Shown here piece after piece: positions 49,594-59,232 of a DNA stretch of 64,000 bases. Position 1 is the first letter of the stretch; every line of letters starts with the position of its first letter. The notes beneath the pieces were generated by a model, which worked only from the letters and a program-made list of their open reading frames with translations, did not search any database and was not told the DNA's origin. Source of the DNA: JAJXXT01 sp963764465 (GTDB lineage: Bacteria > Pseudomonadota > Alphaproteobacteria > Acetobacterales > Acetobacteraceae); NCBI GenBank assembly GCA_963764465.1, contig CAVXSO010000007.1:620001-684000 (forward strand), read 5' to 3'. The position numbers were made by a program, and so were the translations under genes.

Positions 49594-52467
49594 ATGCCGG
49601 GAATGGAAATGCTCGCGAGTGCCATCAACGGCGGCAATGCCGCCTACGTGGCCGATCTCTATGCGCGCTGGGTGCGCGAGCCCGCCTCCGTGGACGCGAG
49701 TTTCGGCGAGTTGTTCGCGGCGCTGAACGACGAGGCCCGCGCAATCCTGACCGACGCTTCCGGCGCTTCCTGGGCGCCGCGCAGCTTCGCGATCCCAGCC
49801 GCCGAGCCGGCCAAGCCGGCGGCGAAGGGCCCGCTGCCCAGCGGCAAGAGCGACGCGGCGCCGCTCGACCTCGAGCATGTCCGCGCGGCGACGCAGGATA
49901 GCCTGCGCGCGCTGATGATGATCCGCGCCTACCGCGTGCGCGGCCACCTCGAGGCGCGGCTCGATCCGCTGGGGCTGCAGGTGCCGAAGCCGCACGCGGA
50001 GCTGGACCCCGCGACCTACGGCTTCACCGCGGCCGACATGGACCGGCCGGTCTTCATCGACAAGGTCCTGGGCCGCGAGACGGCGACCCCGCGCGAGATC
50101 CTCGCGGTGCTGCGCGCCGCCTATTGCGGCAGCGTGGGCGTCGAGTTCATGCACATCCAGGACCCGGAGCAGAAGGCCTGGATCCAGCGCCGCATCGAGG
50201 CCCAGGACCGCTCCTTCGACGACGGGACGCGGCGCACGATCCTGAGGCAGCTCACGGAAGCCGAGGGACTCGAGGCGTTCTGCCAGCGCCGCTATGTCGG
50301 CACCAAGCGCTTCGGGCTCGAGGGCGGCGAAGTCACGATCCCGGCGCTGCACGCGATCATCGAGACCGCGGCGCAGGCGGGCGTGGGGGAAATCGCGATC
50401 GGCATGCCGCATCGCGGCCGGCTCAACACACTGGTCAACATCGTCCGCAAGCCGTTCGTGCAGCTGTTCAGCGAGTTCGGCGGCGAGAGCTTCAAGCCGG
50501 ACGACGTGCAGGGCTCGGGCGACGTGAAGTACCACCTCGGCACCTCGACCGACATCGAGGTGGCGGGCCGCAAGGTCCACCTCTCGCTGCAGCCGAATCC
50601 CTCGCACCTGGAAGCCGTCGATCCGGTGGTGGTGGGCAAGGTGCGCGCGCGCCAGGACCAGGCGGGCGACACCAGGGCGCGGCGCAGCGTCATGGGCATC
50701 CTGATGCATGGCGACGCGGCGTTCGCGGGCCAGGGCCTGGTTTACGAGACGCTGGCGATGAGCCAGCTCATCGGCTACCGCACCGGCGGCACCGTTCACG
50801 TGGTGGTGAACAACCAGATCGGCTTCACCACCGTGCCGGCGCATGCGTTCTCCGGTCTCTACTGCACGGACGTTGCGAAGTCGGTACAGGCGCCGATCCT
50901 GCACGTGAACGGCGACGACCCGGATGCGGTGGTGTGGTGCTCGCGCTTCATCACCGAGTTCCGCATGGCGTTCGGCACCGACGTGGTGCTCGACATCGTC
51001 TGCTATCGCCGCCACGGCCACAACGAGACGGACGAGCCGGCATTCACCCAGCCGCTGATGTACCGCGCGATCGACGCGCTGCCGACGACGCGGACCATCT
51101 TCGCGGACCGGCTGGTGGGCGAGGGCGTGCTGAGCGCGGACGAGGCGAAGGCGATGGCGGACAGCTACATCGCCACGCTGGAGGCGGCCTACCAGGCCGC
51201 CAAAGCCTACAGGCCGAACAAGGCGGACTGGCTGGAGGGGCACTGGACGGGCTTTTCCACGCCCGGCAACGAGGCGGAATGGACCGAGGACGAAACCTCC
51301 GTCCCGCTCGCCGCGCTACGCGACGTGGGCAACGCGCTGTGGCGCGTGCCGGAGGGTTTCGCGGTGAACCCGAAGATCGCGCGCCAGCTTGAGGCCAAGC
51401 GCGCGATGATCGAGAACGGCGAGGGCATCGACTGGGCGACCGGCGAGGCGCTGGGCTTCGGCACGCTGCTGACGGAGGGGCACCGGGTGCGGCTTTCCGG
51501 CGAGGATTGCCAGCGCGGCACGTTCAGCCAGCGCCACGCGGTGCTGATCGACCAGACCAACCAGAACGAATACGTGCCGCTCAACAACATCGCGGGCGGC
51601 CAGGCGCGCATCGAGATCTTCAACTCGCTGCTCTCCGAGGCCGGCGTGCTGGGCTTCGAGTACGGCTACAGCCTGGCGGACCCGCGCACGCTGGTGCTGT
51701 GGGAAGCGCAGTTCGGCGACTTCGCCAACGGCGCGCAGATGATCATCGACCAGTTCATCGCCTCGGGCGAGAGCAAGTGGCTGCGCATGTCGGGCCTCGT
51801 GATGCTGCTGCCGCATGGCTATGAGGGCCAGGGGCCGGAGCATTCCTCCGCGCGGCTCGAGCGCTACCTGCAGCTGTGCGCAGAGCGGAACATGACGGTG
51901 GGCAACCTGACGACGCCCGCCAACTATTTCCACGCCCTGCGCCGGCAACTGAAGCGCAACTTCCGCAAGCCGCTGGTGCTGATGACGCCGAAGTCGCTGC
52001 TGCGGCACAAGCTCGCGATCTCCGCCATCGCCGACTTTGCCTCCGGCTCGCGCTTCCGCCCGGTGATCGGCGAGGTCGATGCCATCGCTGAGGGCAAGGA
52101 CGTTCGCCGCGTCGTGCTGTGCACCGGCAAGGTCTATTACGACCTGCTGACGGCGCGACGCGAGAAGGGGATCAAGGATATCGCGATCGTGCGTGTGGAG
52201 CAGTTGCATCCGTTCCCGGTGGTGTCGCTGCCGAAGGCGCTGGCGCAGTACCCGAAGGCGGAGGTGGTATGGTGCCAGGAGGAGCCGGAGAACATGGGTG
52301 CGTGGAACTTCGTCGACCGACGCATCGAGAAGGCACTCGCGGGGATCGATATGAAGGCGAAACGGCCACGCTATGTCGGACGGGCAGAGGCGGCGAGCCC
52401 GGCAACTGGCCTGGCCAAGACGCATGCAGCCGAGCAGGCCGCCCTCGTCGCCGAGGCGCTGGCGTAG
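49594..52467 (+). CDS. sucA: 2-oxoglutarate dehydrogenase E1 component
   Basis: A 957-residue TPP-dependent decarboxylase of the 2-oxoglutarate dehydrogenase complex. It has the N-terminal E2-binding start (NAAYVADLYARWVREP), the TPP region IGMPHRGRLNTLVNI, GDAAFAGQG and the C-terminal transketolase-like part ending with NMGAWNFVDRR. GAGG precedes the ATG at 49594. The 218-nt upstream gap contains an inverted pair GCGCATGC (49414-49421) and GCATGCGC (49465-49472) that could regulate sucAB-lpd. Confidence 0.97.
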   Translation: MPGMEMLASAINGGNAAYVADLYARWVREPASVDASFGELFAALNDEARAILTDASGASWAPRSFAIPAAEPAKPAAKGPLPSGKSDAAPLDLEHVRAATQDSLRALMMIRAYRVRGHLEARLDPLGLQVPKPHAELDPATYGFTAADMDRPVFIDKVLGRETATPREILAVLRAAYCGSVGVEFMHIQDPEQKAWIQRRIEAQDRSFDDGTRRTILRQLTEAEGLEAFCQRRYVGTKRFGLEGGEVTIPALHAIIETAAQAGVGEIAIGMPHRGRLNTLVNIVRKPFVQLFSEFGGESFKPDDVQGSGDVKYHLGTSTDIEVAGRKVHLSLQPNPSHLEAVDPVVVGKVRARQDQAGDTRARRSVMGILMHGDAAFAGQGLVYETLAMSQLIGYRTGGTVHVVVNNQIGFTTVPAHAFSGLYCTDVAKSVQAPILHVNGDDPDAVVWCSRFITEFRMAFGTDVVLDIVCYRRHGHNETDEPAFTQPLMYRAIDALPTTRTIFADRLVGEGVLSADEAKAMADSYIATLEAAYQAAKAYRPNKADWLEGHWTGFSTPGNEAEWTEDETSVPLAALRDVGNALWRVPEGFAVNPKIARQLEAKRAMIENGEGIDWATGEALGFGTLLTEGHRVRLSGEDCQRGTFSQRHAVLIDQTNQNEYVPLNNIAGGQARIEIFNSLLSEAGVLGFEYGYSLADPRTLVLWEAQFGDFANGAQMIIDQFIASGESKWLRMSGLVMLLPHGYEGQGPEHSSARLERYLQLCAERNMTVGNLTTPANYFHALRRQLKRNFRKPLVLMTPKSLLRHKLAISAIADFASGSRFRPVIGEVDAIAEGKDVRRVVLCTGKVYYDLLTARREKGIKDIAIVRVEQLHPFPVVSLPKALAQYPKAEVVWCQEEPENMGAWNFVDRRIEKALAGIDMKAKRPRYVGRAEAASPATGLAKTHAAEQAALVAEALA

Positions 52468-52519
52468 TTGTTGACCGCGGCGGCGCGACGCGATGGCGCC
52501 GTCCCAAGGGAGCTGACCG

Positions 52520-53767
52520 ATGACCGTTGATATCAAGGTGCCGATGCTCGGCGAGAGCGTGACCTCCGCCACCGTGGCGCGCTGGCTGAAGAAGGCGGGC
52601 GAGGCCGTGGCGGTGGACGAGCCGCTGGTCGAGCTGGAGACCGACAAGGTGACGGTGGAAGTGCCCGCGCCGGCGGCGGGAACGCTGGAATCGGTCAGCG
52701 CCGCCGAAGGCGCGGAGGTGGAGGTGGGCGCGCTCCTGGGCACGCTCGCCGAGGGCCGCGCCGCCGCGAAGCTCGCTGCCAACCCGGCACCCGGGGTCAA
52801 CCCGCCGCCCGCGCCGCCCGGGCCGGTGGCGCGCCCGGCGACGCCGGCGGCACCGCCCGCACCCGTGCCGGCGGCCGCCCCGGCGCACGCGCCGATGCCA
52901 GCCGCCGCGAAGCTGATGGAGGAGAACAAGGTCGCGGCCAGCGCCGTCGGCACCGGCACGGGCAAGGACGGGCGGATCACCAAGGGCGACGTGCTGGAGT
53001 TCCTGGCGCGCCCCGCGCCCGCCGCCGCCGCGCCCGTCGCCGTGAAGGCGCCGCGCGGGACGGAAGCAGGCGAGGAGCGCGTGCGCATGACGCGGTTGCG
53101 CCGCACCATCGCCGCCCGGCTCAAGGAAGCGCAGAACACGGCGGCCATGCTGACCACCTTCAACGAGGTGGACATGGGCGCGGTGATGGCGCTGCGTGCC
53201 GAATACAAGGACGCGTTCGAGAAGAAGAACACGGGTGTGCGCCTCGGGTTCATGTCCTTCTTCGTGCGCGCCTGCTGCGTCGCACTCGCCGAGTTCCCGG
53301 CGGTCAACGCCGAGATCGATGGCGACGACATCGTCTACAAGCATTTCGTGCACATGGGCATCGCGGTCGGCGGGCCCACGGGCCTGGTCGTGCCGGTGCT
53401 GCGGGACGCGCAGACGCTCTCCTTCGCGGAGATCGAGGGGCGGATCGCGGACTTCGGCCGCCGCGCGCGCGACGGCGCGCTGAAGCTCGACGAGCTCGCG
53501 GGCGGCACGTTCAGCATCACCAATGGCGGCGTCTATGGCAGCCTGATGTCCACGCCGATCCTGAACCCGCCGCAGTCCGCGATCCTGGGCATGCACAAGA
53601 TCCAGGACCGGCCGATGGCGATCGGCGGCAAGGTCGAGATCCGCCCGATGATGTACCTGGCACTCTCCTACGACCACCGGATCGTGGACGGGAAGGAAGC
53701 CGTGTCGTTCCTGGTGCGCGTGAAGGAAGGCATCGAGGATCCGCGCCGCCTGTTGCTGGGGCTCTAG
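52520..53767 (+). CDS. sucB: Dihydrolipoyl succinyltransferase (E2)
   Basis: A 415-residue E2 core protein. The lipoyl domain (lipoyl Lys in ETDKVTVEVPAPAAG), a Pro/Ala linker, the peripheral-subunit-binding domain (KLMEENKVAASAV through GRITKGDVLEFL) and the acyltransferase domain with the active-site SYDHRIVDGKEAVSF are in order. It lies 52 nt after sucA and 3 nt before lpd. Confidence 0.97.
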   Translation: MTVDIKVPMLGESVTSATVARWLKKAGEAVAVDEPLVELETDKVTVEVPAPAAGTLESVSAAEGAEVEVGALLGTLAEGRAAAKLAANPAPGVNPPPAPPGPVARPATPAAPPAPVPAAAPAHAPMPAAAKLMEENKVAASAVGTGTGKDGRITKGDVLEFLARPAPAAAAPVAVKAPRGTEAGEERVRMTRLRRTIAARLKEAQNTAAMLTTFNEVDMGAVMALRAEYKDAFEKKNTGVRLGFMSFFVRACCVALAEFPAVNAEIDGDDIVYKHFVHMGIAVGGPTGLVVPVLRDAQTLSFAEIEGRIADFGRRARDGALKLDELAGGTFSITNGGVYGSLMSTPILNPPQSAILGMHKIQDRPMAIGGKVEIRPMMYLALSYDHRIVDGKEAVSFLVRVKEGIEDPRRLLLGL

Positions 53768-53770
53768 GAA

Positions 53771-55178
53771 ATGCCGGACTCGTTCGACGTCATCGTCATC
53801 GGCGCCGGACCGGCCGGCTATGTCTGCGCGATCCGCGCGGCACAGCTCGGCATGAAGGTCGCGTGCGTGGAGAAGAGCGCGACGCTTGGCGGCACGTGCC
53901 TCAATATCGGCTGCATTCCATCGAAGGCGCTGCTGCAATCCTCGGAGAACTTCGCCGCCGCGTCGCACGACTTCGCGGCGCATGGCGTGATGGTCGAGGG
54001 CGTGAAGCTCGACCTCAAGCGGATGCAGGCGCGCAAGGACGAGGTCGTCACGGCCAACGTCAAGGGCGTGGAGTTCCTGTTCCGCAAGAACAAGGTGACC
54101 TGGCTCAAGGGCGAGGGGAAGATCGCGGCGCCGGGCAAGGTCGCGGTCGGCGATACCATTTACGAGACGAAACATATCGTCATCGCGACCGGCAGCGAGA
54201 GCATGCCGCTGAAGGGTGTGGAGGTCGATGAGAAGCGCATCGTCACCTCGACCGGGGCGCTGGAGCTGGATGCGGTGCCGGGGCACCTCGTCGTCATCGG
54301 CGGCGGTGTCATCGGGCTCGAGCTTGGCAGCGTCTGGGCGCGGCTCGGCGCCAAGGTGACGGTCGTCGAGTTCCTCGACACGATCCTGCCGACGATGGAC
54401 CGCGAGGTCAGCCGCGGCTTCGAGCGTATCCTGGCCAAGCAGGGATTCACGTTCCGGCTCGGCACCAAGGTCACCGCGGCGAAGGCGGACAAAAAGGGCG
54501 TCGATCTCATCCTTGAGTTCAGCGAAGGGCGAGCCTGCCGCCGGCGGCAAGGCGGAGGCGCTGCGCGCAGACGTGGTGCTGCTGGCGATCGGGCGGCGGC
54601 CGTACAGCGCGGGGCTCGGGCTCGAGGCCGCCGGCGTGGCGCTCGACGAGCGCGGGCGGGTGAAGACGGACGCGCACTGGGCGACCAACGTGGCGGGCAT
54701 CTATGCCATCGGCGACGTGATCGCCGGGCCGATGCTCGCGCACAAGGCCGAGGAAGAGGGCGTGGCGCTGGCCGAACGCCTCGCGGGGCAGGCCGGGCAC
54801 GTGAACTACGCGGCGATTCCGGGCGTGGTCTACACGTGGCCGGAAGTCGCCGCCGTGGGCCGCACGGAAGAGCAGCTGAAGGCCGAGGGCGTGGCCTACA
54901 CGGTCGGCAAATTCCCCTTCACGGCCAACGGGCGCGCGCGCGCGATGGGCGACACGGACGGGTTCGTGAAGCTGCTGGCGGACAAAAAGACCGACCGGCT
55001 GCTCGGCGCCCATATCATCGGCCCCGACGCCGGAACGATCCTGGCGGAGCTGGTCATGGCGATCGAGTTCGGCGCCTCCGCCGAGGATGTGGCGCGGACC
55101 TGCCACGCGCATCCCTCGCTCTCCGAGGCGATCAAGGAAGCGGCGCTGGCCGTCGGCGGCCGGGCGCTGCACATGTAG
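53771..55178 (+). pseudogene. lpd: Dihydrolipoyl dehydrogenase (E3), frameshifted in the middle
   Basis: The E3 flavoprotein that reoxidises dihydrolipoamide in the 2-oxoglutarate dehydrogenase complex. FAD-binding VIGAGPAGYVCAIRAAQLG, the redox disulfide GGTCLNIGCIPSKALLQ and the NAD-binding VVIGGGVIGLELGSVW are in the first frame. After GVDLILE (about 54518) the conserved remainder (PAAGGKAEALRADVVLLAIG to the dimer-interface CHAHPSLSE) continues in another frame to 55178. One extra base near 54514-54525 explains it; the corrected length would be about 468 residues, normal for the family. In an otherwise intact operon this looks like a sequencing error. Confidence 0.9.
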
Positions 55179-55197
55179 CGAGAGGCGCGCAGGATCC

Positions 55198-56208
55198 ATG
55201 ATGGGGCAGCGCGCCGACAAGCCTGCAACGGACGCCACGATGCGGTGCGCACCGCTGCCTGCGCTCACCATGGGCGAGCCGGCGGGGATCGGGCCGGAGA
55301 TCGCGGTCGCGGCCTGGCGCGCGGGGCGGCGTTTCCTGTTCGTGGGCGACCCTTCGGTGCTGCGTGGCGCGAAGGTGCGGGAGGTCACGTCCGTCGCCGA
55401 AGCCACTGAAGACGCGATCCCGGTGCTGAGCGTTCCGCTCGCGGCCCCCGCCGTGCCGGGCAGGCTGGATCCCGCCAACGCGCCGGCCGTGATCGCCTCG
55501 ATCGAGACGGCCGTGAGGCTCGCGATGGCGGGCGAGGTTGGCGCCGTCGTGACCAACCCGATCCAGAAATCCGTGCTGACGCGCGCGGGGTTCGCGCACC
55601 CGGGACATACGGAGTTCCTCGCGGCGCTGACGGGTGCCGCCATGCCGGTGATGATGCTGGCCTGCGAGGCGCTGCGCGTCGTTCCGATCACGATCCATGT
55701 ATCGTTGCGACGGGCGATCGAAATGCTCGATGCCGGCCTCATCCTGCGCACCGCGCGCGTGACCGCTGAGGCGCTGCGGCGGGACTGGGGCATGGCGCGG
55801 CCGCGGCTCGCCTTCACGGGCCTCAACCCGCACGCGGGCGAGGATGGGACGATGGGCGACGAGGAGGAGCGGATCATCCGCCCGGCGATCGCCGCGTTGC
55901 GCGCTGAAGGGATCGAGGCGCTCGGCCCCTTCCCCGCCGACACGATGTTCACGCCCGCGGCGCGCCTGGGCTACGACGTGGCGATGGGGATGTACCACGA
56001 CCAGGTGCTGACCCCGATCAAGACGTTGGACATGCATGGCGGCGTGAACGTGACGCTCGGCCTGCCGATCGTGCGCACCTCGCCGGACCACGGCACGGCG
56101 CTCGACATCGCGGGCAAGGGGGTCGCCGACCCGGGCAGCGTGGTCGCAGCGCTCGACCTCGCGGTGGACCTTGCGCGGCGGCGGCTGGCGGCGAAGATCG
56201 GGGCATGA
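55198..56208 (+). CDS. pdxA: 4-hydroxythreonine-4-phosphate dehydrogenase
   Basis: A 336-residue NAD- and metal-dependent enzyme of pyridoxal phosphate synthesis. LTMGEPAGIGPEI, the metal-site and catalytic His in PGHTEFLA, GLNPHAGEDG, and MYHDQVLTPIKTL are all present. The start could be the ATG at 55198, 55201 or 55240; the last is nearest the usual family start. It sits 19 nt behind lpd and overlaps pdxJ by 4 nt. Confidence 0.95.
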   Translation: MMGQRADKPATDATMRCAPLPALTMGEPAGIGPEIAVAAWRAGRRFLFVGDPSVLRGAKVREVTSVAEATEDAIPVLSVPLAAPAVPGRLDPANAPAVIASIETAVRLAMAGEVGAVVTNPIQKSVLTRAGFAHPGHTEFLAALTGAAMPVMMLACEALRVVPITIHVSLRRAIEMLDAGLILRTARVTAEALRRDWGMARPRLAFTGLNPHAGEDGTMGDEEERIIRPAIAALRAEGIEALGPFPADTMFTPAARLGYDVAMGMYHDQVLTPIKTLDMHGGVNVTLGLPIVRTSPDHGTALDIAGKGVADPGSVVAALDLAVDLARRRLAAKIGA

Positions 56209-56921
56209 AACCCCTGCGTCTCGGCGTCAACGTCGATCATGTCGCCACCGTGCGCAATGCGCGCGGTAGCCCCTACCCGGACCCGCTGGAGGTCGCGCGC
56301 GCGGCGATCGCGGCGGGGGCGGACGGCATCACCATCCACCTGCGCGAGGATCGGCGGCATATCCGCGACGCGGACGTGGCGGCGATGAAGGCCGGCATCG
56401 CCCGGCCGCTCAACCTGGAGATGGCGGCGACGCCGGAGATGGTGCGCATCGCGCTCGCCACGCGCCCGCACGCCGCCTGCATCGTGCCGGAGCGGCGGGC
56501 GGAGGTGACGACGGAAGGCGGGCTCGATGTCGCGGGGCAGGCGGCGTCGCTGAAGCCGATGGTGGCGGAACTGGCGGCGGCGAGCATCCGCGTCTCGCTG
56601 TTCGTCGATCCCGATCCGGCGCAGCTGCGCGCCAGCGCCGCCGTGGGTGCCGCGGTGGTGGAGCTGCACACCGGCGCCTACGCCGAGGGCAAGCCGGGCG
56701 AACTCGAGCGCCTGCGCGCGGGTGCCGCGCTCGCCGCGTCGCTCGGGCTCGAGGTGCATGCGGGGCACGGGCTGACCTACGACAACGTGGGCCCGGTCGC
56801 GGCGATCCCCGAAGTGGTGGAGCTGAATATCGGGCATTTCCTGATCGGCCAGGCGATCACGGACGGGATTGCCAAGGTGGTGGCGCACATGAAGGCGCTG
56901 ATGCAGGCCGCACGAACGTGA
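56205..56921 (+). CDS. pdxJ: Pyridoxine 5'-phosphate synthase
   Basis: A 238-residue TIM-barrel enzyme joining 1-deoxyxylulose-5-phosphate and the pdxA product to make pyridoxine phosphate. LGVNVDHVATVRNARG, DGITIHLREDRRHI and the C-terminal GHGLTYDNV and NIGHFLIGQAI are characteristic. ATGA overlap with pdxA couples the two. Confidence 0.97.
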   Translation: MKPLRLGVNVDHVATVRNARGSPYPDPLEVARAAIAAGADGITIHLREDRRHIRDADVAAMKAGIARPLNLEMAATPEMVRIALATRPHAACIVPERRAEVTTEGGLDVAGQAASLKPMVAELAAASIRVSLFVDPDPAQLRASAAVGAAVVELHTGAYAEGKPGELERLRAGAALAASLGLEVHAGHGLTYDNVGPVAAIPEVVELNIGHFLIGQAITDGIAKVVAHMKALMQAART

Positions 56922-56927
56922 AAAGCC

Positions 56928-56998
56928 GGGGCCTTCAGGCCCCAATTCATCGGATCCAAGGGCCTGAGGCCCTTGGTGGGTCCAGGGCAAAGCCCTGG
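56928..56998. repeat. Palindromic intergenic repeat block
   Basis: Between convergent pdxJ and xerC, arms GGGGCC/GGCCCC (56928-56943) are followed by a segment (56951-56998) identical over 48 bp to 11188-11235 with arms CCAAGGGCC/GGCCCTTGG and CCAGGGC/GCCCTGG. It probably acts as a two-way terminator or RNA-end barrier. Confidence 0.85.
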
Positions 56999-57000
56999 CC

Positions 57001-57864
57001 TTATCCCCTTGGATGCGTCTTTTCCCAAACCTCCAGCAACGCCGCCTCGTCCACCGCCGTGTATCGTTGCGTGGTCGAAAGGCTGGCGTGGCCGAGCAGT
57101 TCCTGGATCGAGCGCAGGTCGGCGCCGCCCGCCAGCAGGTGGGTCGCGAAGCTGTGGCGCAGCGCGTGCGGGGTCGCGTGTTCCGGCAGGCCGGCGAGGC
57201 GGCGATGCGCCCGCAGCGCGCGCTGGGCAACGCCGGGGTTGAGGCGGGCGCCGCGCGCACCGACGAAGAGCGGCGCATCGGGTGACGGCGCGGGGTGCAC
57301 GGCGAGCCAGGCCGCGAGCGCCGCGCGCACGGCAGGCAGCACGGGCACGAGGCGTTCCTTGCTGCCCTTGCCGGTGACGCGCAGCACGTCCGACGACGCG
57401 GCGCGGACATCGAGCGACAGCGCCTCCGAGATGCGCAGACCGCAGCCGTAGAGCAGGGTGAACAGCGCGGCGTCTCGAATTGCATCGGCTTCGGTGGCGC
57501 CCTCGGCGTCGGGCGGGGTCAGCGCGCGGGGCAGCGGCTTCTTCGCCCGCGGCGTGGAGACCAGGCGAAGTTGCTCGTTGGCGAGACCGTGGCGGCGGGC
57601 GAGGAAGCGAAAGAAGCCACGCACGGCGGCAAACTGGCGCGCGCGGGTCGCGGCGCCGCGGCCCTTGGCGGCGGCGTGCGCGAGCCAGGCGCGGAAATCG
57701 GCCGCGGTCAGCGCCGCGAGCGCGGCACGGTCCGGCTCCGCCCCGAGATGGGCGGTCATGAAGCGCAGGAAGTCGCCGGCCGATTCGGTGTAGGATTCAA
57801 TTGTCGCCGGCGCGGCGCGGCGTTCCGCGCGCAGCCAGGTGAGCCAGGCCTCGAGGTCCGTCAC
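57001..57864 (-). CDS. xerC: Tyrosine recombinase XerC
   Basis: A 287-residue site-specific recombinase for chromosome dimer resolution. Catalytic residues are visible: Arg in LLYGCGLRISEAL, Lys in TGKGSKERLVPV, HxxR in PHALRHSFATHLL, His in LLGHASLSTTQ and Tyr in QRYTAVD. The GTG at 57864 begins the normal N-terminal SAM-like domain (TDLEAWLTWLRAERRA) 10 nt after the DUF484 stop. The neighbourhood (DUF484, priA) marks it as the housekeeping enzyme, not a phage integrase. Confidence 0.95.
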   Translation of the reverse strand: MTDLEAWLTWLRAERRAAPATIESYTESAGDFLRFMTAHLGAEPDRAALAALTAADFRAWLAHAAAKGRGAATRARQFAAVRGFFRFLARRHGLANEQLRLVSTPRAKKPLPRALTPPDAEGATEADAIRDAALFTLLYGCGLRISEALSLDVRAASSDVLRVTGKGSKERLVPVLPAVRAALAAWLAVHPAPSPDAPLFVGARGARLNPGVAQRALRAHRRLAGLPEHATPHALRHSFATHLLAGGADLRSIQELLGHASLSTTQRYTAVDEAALLEVWEKTHPRG

Positions 57865-57874
57865 GCCAACCCCG

Positions 57875-58495
57875 TCACGCCAACCACGCGGCGGCGACGG
57901 CGCGGCCGAGGAAGCCGAGCACGCCTGCAACGTGCGAGATGTCCAGCAGGTCGCCGTGGCGCGTCGCGAGTGCCAGCATCGCCGGGGCCGCCAAGCCGGG
58001 CACCAGCACCAGCGCGTCGTGTTCCGCGAGGGCCGCGGCCTCGCCGTGTACGGCCGGATCGTGGCAGGCGGCACCGATGGCCACGCTGCGCCCGCCCAGC
58101 CAGCGTTCCACCTCGCCCGGAGGCAGGCGGCGCGTGCCGGGAACCTCCTCCTCCACGCAGAGCGCCGCCGCGTCCACACCGAGCAGCGGCGGGAACATCT
58201 CCGAGACGCAGGTGGGGACGGAGGCGGCGGAGAACAGCGCCAGCACCGCCTCCTGCACGCGCGCGCCGAGTGCGGCGGTGGCGCGGCCGGCGGCGACGAC
58301 GCTGGCCGCATCCTGCCGGGCGGCGGCGACCATGGCGGCGAGGTGGTCCGCGACGCCTTCCCCATGGCGGCGCAGCGGCGGCGTCAGCGCGGCGTAGAGC
58401 GCGGGGCGGGCAGCGAGGAAGCCGGGATGGGCGCGCAGATAGGCCGCGACCGATTCCGCCGCCTCGTCCCCCGGCAGCGGCGCCGAATCAGGCAA
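57875..58495 (-). CDS. DUF484 family protein
   Basis: A 206-residue GAF-like DUF484 protein, a family whose gene regularly precedes xerC. The N-terminal VAAYLRAHPGFLAARPALYAAL is typical, and the C-terminal part has alternating strands (LVLVPGLAAPAMLALATRHG). It seems to start with TTG at 58495; no ATG is available near the family start. The function is unknown. Confidence 0.88.
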   Translation of the reverse strand: MPDSAPLPGDEAAESVAAYLRAHPGFLAARPALYAALTPPLRRHGEGVADHLAAMVAAARQDAASVVAAGRATAALGARVQEAVLALFSAASVPTCVSEMFPPLLGVDAAALCVEEEVPGTRRLPPGEVERWLGGRSVAIGAACHDPAVHGEAAALAEHDALVLVPGLAAPAMLALATRHGDLLDISHVAGVLGFLGRAVAAAWLA

Positions 58496-58521
58496 TCGCC
58501 CGGTTCCCGCGCATGGGGCCC

Positions 58522-59178
58522 CTACGCAATGCTCTGGCCCGCCTTCGCCCAGTCGGCGAGGAAGGCGGCGAGGCCCTTTTCCGTCAGCGGGTGCTGGTAG
58601 AGCGAGCGCAGCACGGCGGGCGGCAGGGTCGCGACATGGGCGCCGAGCTTCGCGGCCGCGATCACGTGCAGCGGCCCACGGACGGAGGCGACCAGCACCT
58701 CGGTCTTGATCGCGGGGTAGTTGCGGTAGATCTGCACGATCTCGGCAATCAGCCCCATGCCGTCGTGCCCGATATCGTCGAGCCGGCCGACGAAGGGGGA
58801 GATGAAGGTGGCGCCAGCCTTGGCGGCGAGCAGCGCCTGTCCCGCGGAGAAGCAGAGCGTGACGTTGGTCATCACGCCCTCGCCGGAAAGCAGCTTGCAG
58901 GCACGCAGCCCGTCCGGCGTGAGCGGCAGCTTGATGGTGACGTTGTGGGCGATGGCGCGCAGCACCCGCGCCTCGCGGATCATGCCGTCATAGTCCGTCG
59001 CCGCAACTTCGGCGCTGACGGGGCCGGGAACGACGGCGCAGATCTCCGCGATCACGTCCTGGATGCGGCGGCCGGACTTGGCGATGAGGGACGGATTCGT
59101 GGTGACACCGTCGAGCAGGCCGGTCTCGGCGAGTTCCGCGATCTCCTTGGTGTCGGCGGTATCGACGAAGAATTTCAT
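58522..59178 (-). CDS. fsa: Transaldolase / fructose-6-phosphate aldolase (TalC type)
   Basis: A 218-residue small class I aldolase of the TalC/FSA family. MKFFVDTADTKEIAELAE is the family start, GVTTNPSLIAKSG follows, and the Schiff-base Lys is in VTIKLPLTPDG. It transfers dihydroxyacetone units between sugar phosphates or cleaves fructose-6-phosphate; short TalC proteins differ in this and the sequence does not fully decide. AGGA precedes the ATG at 59178. It is divergent from priA with a 54-nt gap. Confidence 0.93.
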   Translation of the reverse strand: MKFFVDTADTKEIAELAETGLLDGVTTNPSLIAKSGRRIQDVIAEICAVVPGPVSAEVAATDYDGMIREARVLRAIAHNVTIKLPLTPDGLRACKLLSGEGVMTNVTLCFSAGQALLAAKAGATFISPFVGRLDDIGHDGMGLIAEIVQIYRNYPAIKTEVLVASVRGPLHVIAAAKLGAHVATLPPAVLRSLYQHPLTEKGLAAFLADWAKAGQSIA

Positions 59179-59232
59179 GCGCTCTTCCTGCTGCTCTTCC
59201 TGATGGGGCGTGGTTGCGGCAGACGATAGCGC

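Noticed and set aside
52172..54700. 842-codon minus-strand open frame
   Set aside because: Antisense to sucB and lpd with His/Arg/Asp-rich low-information translation.
57001..57864. Phage integrase
   Set aside because: Tyrosine recombinase motifs also fit integrases, but the neighbours DUF484, transaldolase and priA and the normal length mark it as XerC; no attachment site or phage genes are near.
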